Source: CAZTKP01 sp964614215 (GTDB taxonomy: Bacteria > UBP6 > UBA1177). From it: a stretch of 9,548 nucleotides of DNA. Within the stretch, counting starts at the first letter, position 1. Each line of letters starts with the position of its first letter. Under the pieces are notes generated by a model. It had not been told where the DNA came from. It made no database searches and saw nothing but the letters and a program-made list of their open reading frames with translations. Below are positions 6,935-9,548 of this stretch, piece after piece. The position numbers and the translations under genes were made by a program. The DNA lies in assembly GCA_964614215.1 (NCBI GenBank), contig CAZTKP010000101.1:1-9548 (forward strand), written 5' to 3'.

Positions 6935-7131
6935 TTCTCCTCCATTCTTTTCAAAACCTCCACAAAAAACTCATGCTCTTTTGCGAGCACTCTTTCTGCA
7001 AGAGTTTCAGGCGTATCATTTTCAAAAACCGGTACTTTTGCCTGATCAATAATCGGTCCAGTATCATAATTTTCCAATATAAAACACATATCCGTAATAT
7101 TTTTTATATTTTGAATATAACTCCGCTTCAT
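6931..7131 (-). pseudogene. 3' remnant of phosphoribosylglycinamide formyltransferase (purN-like)
   Basis: From about residue 20 this 66-codon frame (ENYDTGPIIDQAKVPVF, then DTPETLAERVLAKEHEFF) matches the C-terminal end of PurN-type formyltransferases. There the DTGPII segment and the TLAxRVLxxEH helix are conserved. PurN is about 190-210 residues long; here roughly the first 140 are missing, including the formyl-folate and GAR binding core. Residues 1-19 are not PurN-like: they are the end of the upstream methyltransferase gene read in another frame. The homologous part thus begins near 7074, ten bases inside that gene. I see no good ribosome site for the ATG at 7131. It looks like the tail of a deleted gene, kept perhaps because its 3' end supplies the ribosome site of the next methyltransferase. 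A small translated protein is possible but could not be a formyltransferase. Confidence 0.72.
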
Positions 7132-7831
7132 GCCTCATGTTTGAAATAAAGGACTCTACGGCCTTATTACCGGCATATTTTTTCAGAAACATTTCATTTA
7201 CCGCTTCTTGAGGATCAATATAGTTAGCCCAGCAGTTTTCAGGCAGTGCAAAGGCTGCAACAGGCATATAACCCGCCTTTTGTATTCTTGAAATATTCTG
7301 CCCCATCGTTCCAATTTCAGGAACCGCATCAAGGTAATATTTTTCAAGTTCAGCCGGGCGTTCATCAGTAAACCATGTCAAATTTGTTACGGCAAAATAA
7401 CCACCGTTTTTAAGATAGTTCTTCCAATAATTCAGGCACTTTTCAAAACCCACACTGTCAATAGCCCCTTCAGACCATATAAGATCAAGCTCGCAATTCT
7501 GAAACGGCAGATTATCCATTGAACCGACAATACCTTTTACTCTATCCTGCAAACCAAATTCTCCGGCAATCATATTGAGTTCATCAACCGCACCGGGAAA
7601 AAGATCCAGAGCTGTAATAGTTCCTTTTGTATTCTGTGCCAGAATCATAGTCTGACTGCCGGTACCGCAACCAAAATCGGCAAGTTTTGATTCATTCGAA
7701 AGATTGTCGATAAAACTTAACGCCTTAATAGTTGCTTCAGGGCTGCCGGGCCCCTGCCTTTCAAAATTAATGAAATATTCCCAAATCAAATTAAAATCAA
7801 AATCGTGAATCGTCTGTTTCTGTTCGCTCAT
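7064..7831 (-). CDS. Class I SAM-dependent methyltransferase (255 aa)
   Basis: A cytosolic methyltransferase resembling a family common in Bacteroides and clostridia. The opening TIHDFDFNLIWEYF with RQGPGSPEATIKALSFID (25-42) is characteristic. LADFGCGTGSQTM (50-62) is the SAM-binding motif I, LDLFPG (75-80) holds the ribose-binding acidic residue, and SMDNLPF (104-110) with LDLIWSEGAI (115-124) covers motifs II-III. The end HEAELYSKYKKYYGYVFYIGK is typical, so the protein is essentially complete. I place the start at the ATG 7829-7831 (MSEQKQ). An earlier in-frame ATG at 7873 would add 14 residues that do not look like the family and would overlap the ATPase gene by 23 bases. The ribosome site is weak for both. 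The stop codon lies in sequence that reads as purN in another frame, so the 3' end appears to be a recombination junction. The substrate is unknown. Confidence 0.87.
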   Translation of the reverse strand: MSEQKQTIHDFDFNLIWEYFINFERQGPGSPEATIKALSFIDNLSNESKLADFGCGTGSQTMILAQNTKGTITALDLFPGAVDELNMIAGEFGLQDRVKGIVGSMDNLPFQNCELDLIWSEGAIDSVGFEKCLNYWKNYLKNGGYFAVTNLTWFTDERPAELEKYYLDAVPEIGTMGQNISRIQKAGYMPVAAFALPENCWANYIDPQEAVNEMFLKKYAGNKAVESFISNMRHEAELYSKYKKYYGYVFYIGKL

Positions 7832-7850
7832 TTTCTTTTTATTTCTATCC

Positions 7851-9155
7851 TTAAAAGTTATTCCATACCGCATAAAGCGGAATTTTTCTGATTTTACCTT
7901 TTAATCCGGCTGGTTGCGCTGAAATATGGAGCCCATAGGATGACTTCTGCTTTTCTTTAAAAAACAGTTCAAGACTTTTCAGGGTTCCGCTGCTTCCGCT
8001 TTTCACTTCAACGGGCACAACTTCACCCTCTTTCTCAATAAGATAATCCACCTCCGCTTTTGCTGCATGTCGTTCTCTGACCCAGTAGTTGAGAGTTTTT
8101 CTTTCAAACGGCCAACTGTAAGCCAGAAATTCTATTCCTGTAAAAGCCTCAGCCACAGCGCCTTTATTTATAAACTGCTGTTCAGAATCAATCAGCCAGT
8201 TTGAGTAATCTGCATTCAATCCTGCCTGCATCAGCCCCACATCAAGAGGAATCACTTTAAACAATGCCGGATTTTCTTCAGCGGCAATTGGCACCCCGTT
8301 CCCGGAACTGTGAAAAACTCTGTGAACGACCCCTGCTTTTTCAAGAAGTTCCAGAGCAGGCTTCAATTCTCTTGACCGTATAGTGTCGGAAACATTAGAA
8401 AAAACAAATTTTTTCCCTGTAAAATGAGGAACCGAATTAAAAATCAGATCAACATATTCAATTTTACGGGTTCTTGCATATTTCCCGAAATCCTGTCTGT
8501 ATGTATCAATGATGGTTTTGTGTATCTTCACGCATTTCATAATATTTTTTGTGTCAATCCACTCCTGTACAGCCTCCGGCATTCCACCGACAGCCATGTA
8601 CTGCGCAAGAAGATTTAAAGCCTGCTTATGAAGCGGCTCGTCAAGCGGTTGATCCTTGTTGAGACTCTTTATCAGTTCAATTAACTGTTCATTTCCCGTT
8701 GCAATCATAAATTCATAAAAAGACAGCGGATAACAGTATAAAGACTCAATCCGTCCTACAGGAATTCCGATTTTTTCAATGACGAACTCCAGCAACGAAC
8801 CTGCTGCAATAACATGAAGTTCAGACATTTCCTCATAAAAGTAACGCAGAGAAGTTATTGCATTAGGCACCTGCTGAATTTCATCAAAAAACAACAGTGT
8901 TTCACCCGGAATTATCGGTTTTCTTATAGCTGCAGAAAGTCGCGGAATAAGGTAAGCTGGAGTAAGATCCTCTTCAAACACCTTCTTCAGCATGGGCCTG
9001 GATTCAAAATTTATCTCTACAAAATTCGGAAAACTCTTTCCAAGCTCCTTTACAAGCCAGCTCTTGCCAACCTGCCTTGCACCTCTCAAAATCAACGGCT
9101 TACGCTTTTTCGAGTCTTTCCATTCCTCTAAATGTTTTAAAAGAGTCCTGTACAT
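7851..9155 (-). CDS. AAA+ ATPase with C-terminal DUF4143 domain
   Basis: A 434-residue cytosolic protein of the AAA_14/DUF4143 family, widespread in bacteria and archaea, often present in many copies, and of unresolved function. GARQVGKS (25-32) is Walker A, LLFFDE (87-92) is Walker B, and AAGSLLEF (117-124) is the usual sensor 1 segment. The middle (YPLSFYEFM, YMAVGGMPEAV) is typical of the family. The C-terminal DUF4143 part has a nuclease-like PD-(D/E)xK pattern: AEVDYLI (367-373) followed by VPVEVKSG (380-387), with Asp370, Glu383 and Lys385 as the candidate active residues. All motifs are intact. I chose the ATG at 9153-9155 because GGAGG (9161-9165) stands five bases before it; an in-frame ATG at 9167 would add four residues but lacks a site. 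It has its own promoter with upstream 33-bp repeats. The methyltransferase follows after 19 bases. Confidence 0.92.
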   Translation of the reverse strand: MYRTLLKHLEEWKDSKKRKPLILRGARQVGKSWLVKELGKSFPNFVEINFESRPMLKKVFEEDLTPAYLIPRLSAAIRKPIIPGETLLFFDEIQQVPNAITSLRYFYEEMSELHVIAAGSLLEFVIEKIGIPVGRIESLYCYPLSFYEFMIATGNEQLIELIKSLNKDQPLDEPLHKQALNLLAQYMAVGGMPEAVQEWIDTKNIMKCVKIHKTIIDTYRQDFGKYARTRKIEYVDLIFNSVPHFTGKKFVFSNVSDTIRSRELKPALELLEKAGVVHRVFHSSGNGVPIAAEENPALFKVIPLDVGLMQAGLNADYSNWLIDSEQQFINKGAVAEAFTGIEFLAYSWPFERKTLNYWVRERHAAKAEVDYLIEKEGEVVPVEVKSGSSGTLKSLELFFKEKQKSSYGLHISAQPAGLKGKIRKIPLYAVWNNF

Positions 9156-9160
9156 AGCAA

Positions 9161-9165
9161 CCTCC
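9161..9165 (-). promoter_or_regulatory. Ribosome binding site deciding the ATPase start
   Basis: GGAGG on the minus strand, five bases before the ATG at 9153-9155. It overlaps the alternative upstream ATG (9165-9167), which favours the shorter 434-residue protein. Confidence 0.75.
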
Positions 9166-9178
9166 ATAATTTCAGAGT

Positions 9179-9207
9179 ATTATCACACAAAACTGGCTAA
9201 AAGTAAA
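9179..9207 (-). promoter_or_regulatory. Predicted sigma70 promoter of the AAA+ ATPase gene
   Basis: On the minus strand TTTACT (9202-9207) and GATAAT (9179-9184) are 17 bases apart, with four and five of six positions matching consensus. TG two bases before the -10 element gives an extended -10 look. The -35 element lies inside the third 33-bp repeat, so a protein bound to the repeats would touch the promoter. The -10 element ends 23 bases before the chosen start codon. Confidence 0.6.
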
Positions 9208-9278
9208 GGTTGTTTTTGATAATTTTTGGCTAAAAGGAAAACATGTTTTTGGCTATTTTTGGCGAAAAGTCGGGGTTG
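9180..9278 (-). repeat. Three imperfect 33-bp tandem repeats overlapping the ATPase promoter
   Basis: Read on the minus strand, the units are 9246-9278, 9213-9245 and 9180-9212. They share CAACC (CATGT in the middle unit), then CTTTTAGCC (CTTTTCGCC in the first) at unit positions 10-18. The first two units continue with AAAAAT and end in AAAAA; the third diverges after GCCA and runs into the -10 element. The 33-base spacing, about three helical turns, puts the conserved words on the same face of the DNA. This suggests an array of binding sites for a regulator, possibly the ATPase itself. That role is inferred. Confidence 0.7.
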
Positions 9279-9406
9279 TTTTGTTTTATAGCTTCAATAA
9301 TATCTTTTGGAAAAATATACTTTTCCAGACAAAAACTATCTATTTACTATTTCGTCAAGTATAACCAGACAAAATTGAGATCTTTGGCATTTTTGTCAGA
9401 TACAAT
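9279..9406. other. AT-rich gap upstream of the ATPase repeats
   Basis: No gene is visible here. CCAGACAAAA occurs twice in direct orientation (9325-9334 and 9365-9374), with an inverted partner TTTTTGTCAGA at 9390-9400. A weak hairpin could form between GACAAAA and TTTTGTC just behind the deaminase stop, but it is AT-rich and lacks a proper T-run, so I do not call a terminator. Confidence 0.4.
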
Positions 9407-9548
9407 CTATCCCTCCAATCCCTTGCTTCTTATTATATCAAGTTCTTCAGCTGACATTGTTCCTGCATTAAAAAGTGCTAAGAACTCATTCGAAACTGTA
9501 CTGTTAAAAACTGTAATATCATCGCTATTTACTGAACACTTCACACCG
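9407..9548 (-). CDS. Adenosine deaminase family protein, C-terminal end (5' part outside window)
   Basis: The frame is open from the right edge to a TAG stop at 9407-9409, giving the last 46 residues. SVNSDDITVFNSTVSNEFLAL near its start matches the conserved (S/T)-x-N-(T/S)-D-D segment of adenosine and AMP deaminases. In the mouse enzyme the paired aspartates bind zinc and the substrate; here they are visible residues 9 and 10. The following AGTMSAEELDIIRSKGLEG resembles the final helices of bacterial members. The protein would deaminate adenosine or a related purine in the cytosol; the exact substrate cannot be judged from this fragment. It is on the same strand as the ATPase gene but separated from it by 251 bases and by that gene's own promoter, so it is probably a separate unit. 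Confidence 0.78.
   Translation of the reverse strand, partial: GVKCSVNSDDITVFNSTVSNEFLALFNAGTMSAEELDIIRSKGLEG

Noticed and set aside
8424..9219. Plus-strand frames opposite the ATPase gene
   Set aside because: They overlap a minus-strand gene with intact Walker and DUF4143 motifs, and their translations look like random antisense protein.
9180..9278. CRISPR array
   Set aside because: The three units are contiguous and imperfect with no unique spacers, and no cas gene is nearby; they fit operator repeats better.
9290..9406. Rho-independent terminator behind the deaminase gene
   Set aside because: The possible stems (GACAAAA/TTTTGTC and GGAAAA/TTTTCC) are AT-rich, short and not followed by a T-run on the minus strand.

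Overview
The window is AT-rich bacterial DNA in which every gene I can support lies on the minus strand, so transcription runs from high to low coordinates. Several starts have strong Shine-Dalgarno sequences (GGAGG-type), GTG and TTG starts occur, and one protein is a lipoprotein with an acidic linker behind the lipobox. This fits a Gram-negative or diderm bacterium that uses Shine-Dalgarno initiation. I cannot assign a phylum. The mix of unrelated small accessory genes, gene remnants and a perfect large duplication suggests a region of active gene turnover.

In transcription order: the right edge (9407-9548) holds the last 46 codons of an adenosine deaminase family gene. A 251-base gap follows, carrying three imperfect 33-bp tandem repeats that run into a sigma70-type promoter. 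That promoter drives an AAA+ ATPase/DUF4143 gene (7851-9155). A close-packed series comes next: a class I methyltransferase (7064-7831), a 3' remnant of a purN-type formyltransferase, a second methyltransferase (6281-6934) and a protein with two GNAT domains (5247-6284). The last steps are joined by 4-base ATGA overlaps. A 135-base gap leads to an S41-family peptidase lipoprotein (3573-5111). Next is a hipB-hipA toxin-antitoxin pair (3084-3434 and 1828-3090) with its own predicted promoter and a palindromic candidate operator. A 52-codon ORF follows that looks like an acetyltransferase with its middle deleted (1653-1811). Finally there is a second, identical copy of the S41 gene (1-1489), cut by the left edge.

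The most striking structure is an exact direct repeat. Bases 1-1580 equal bases 3623-5202 at a constant offset of 3622, with no mismatch found by eye, noncoding leader included. The hipBA pair therefore sits between two identical S41 copies. This could be one and a half units of a 3622-bp tandem duplication, a segmental duplication of the S41 gene, or an assembly artefact. The sequence left of base 1 would decide.

Functionally, the two methyltransferases and the double-GNAT protein look like small-molecule or protein modification enzymes of unknown substrate. The S41 protein is probably a periplasmic or outer-membrane-anchored protease. HipBA is a kinase toxin with its repressor. No RNA genes, CRISPR array, transposase or integrase were seen.
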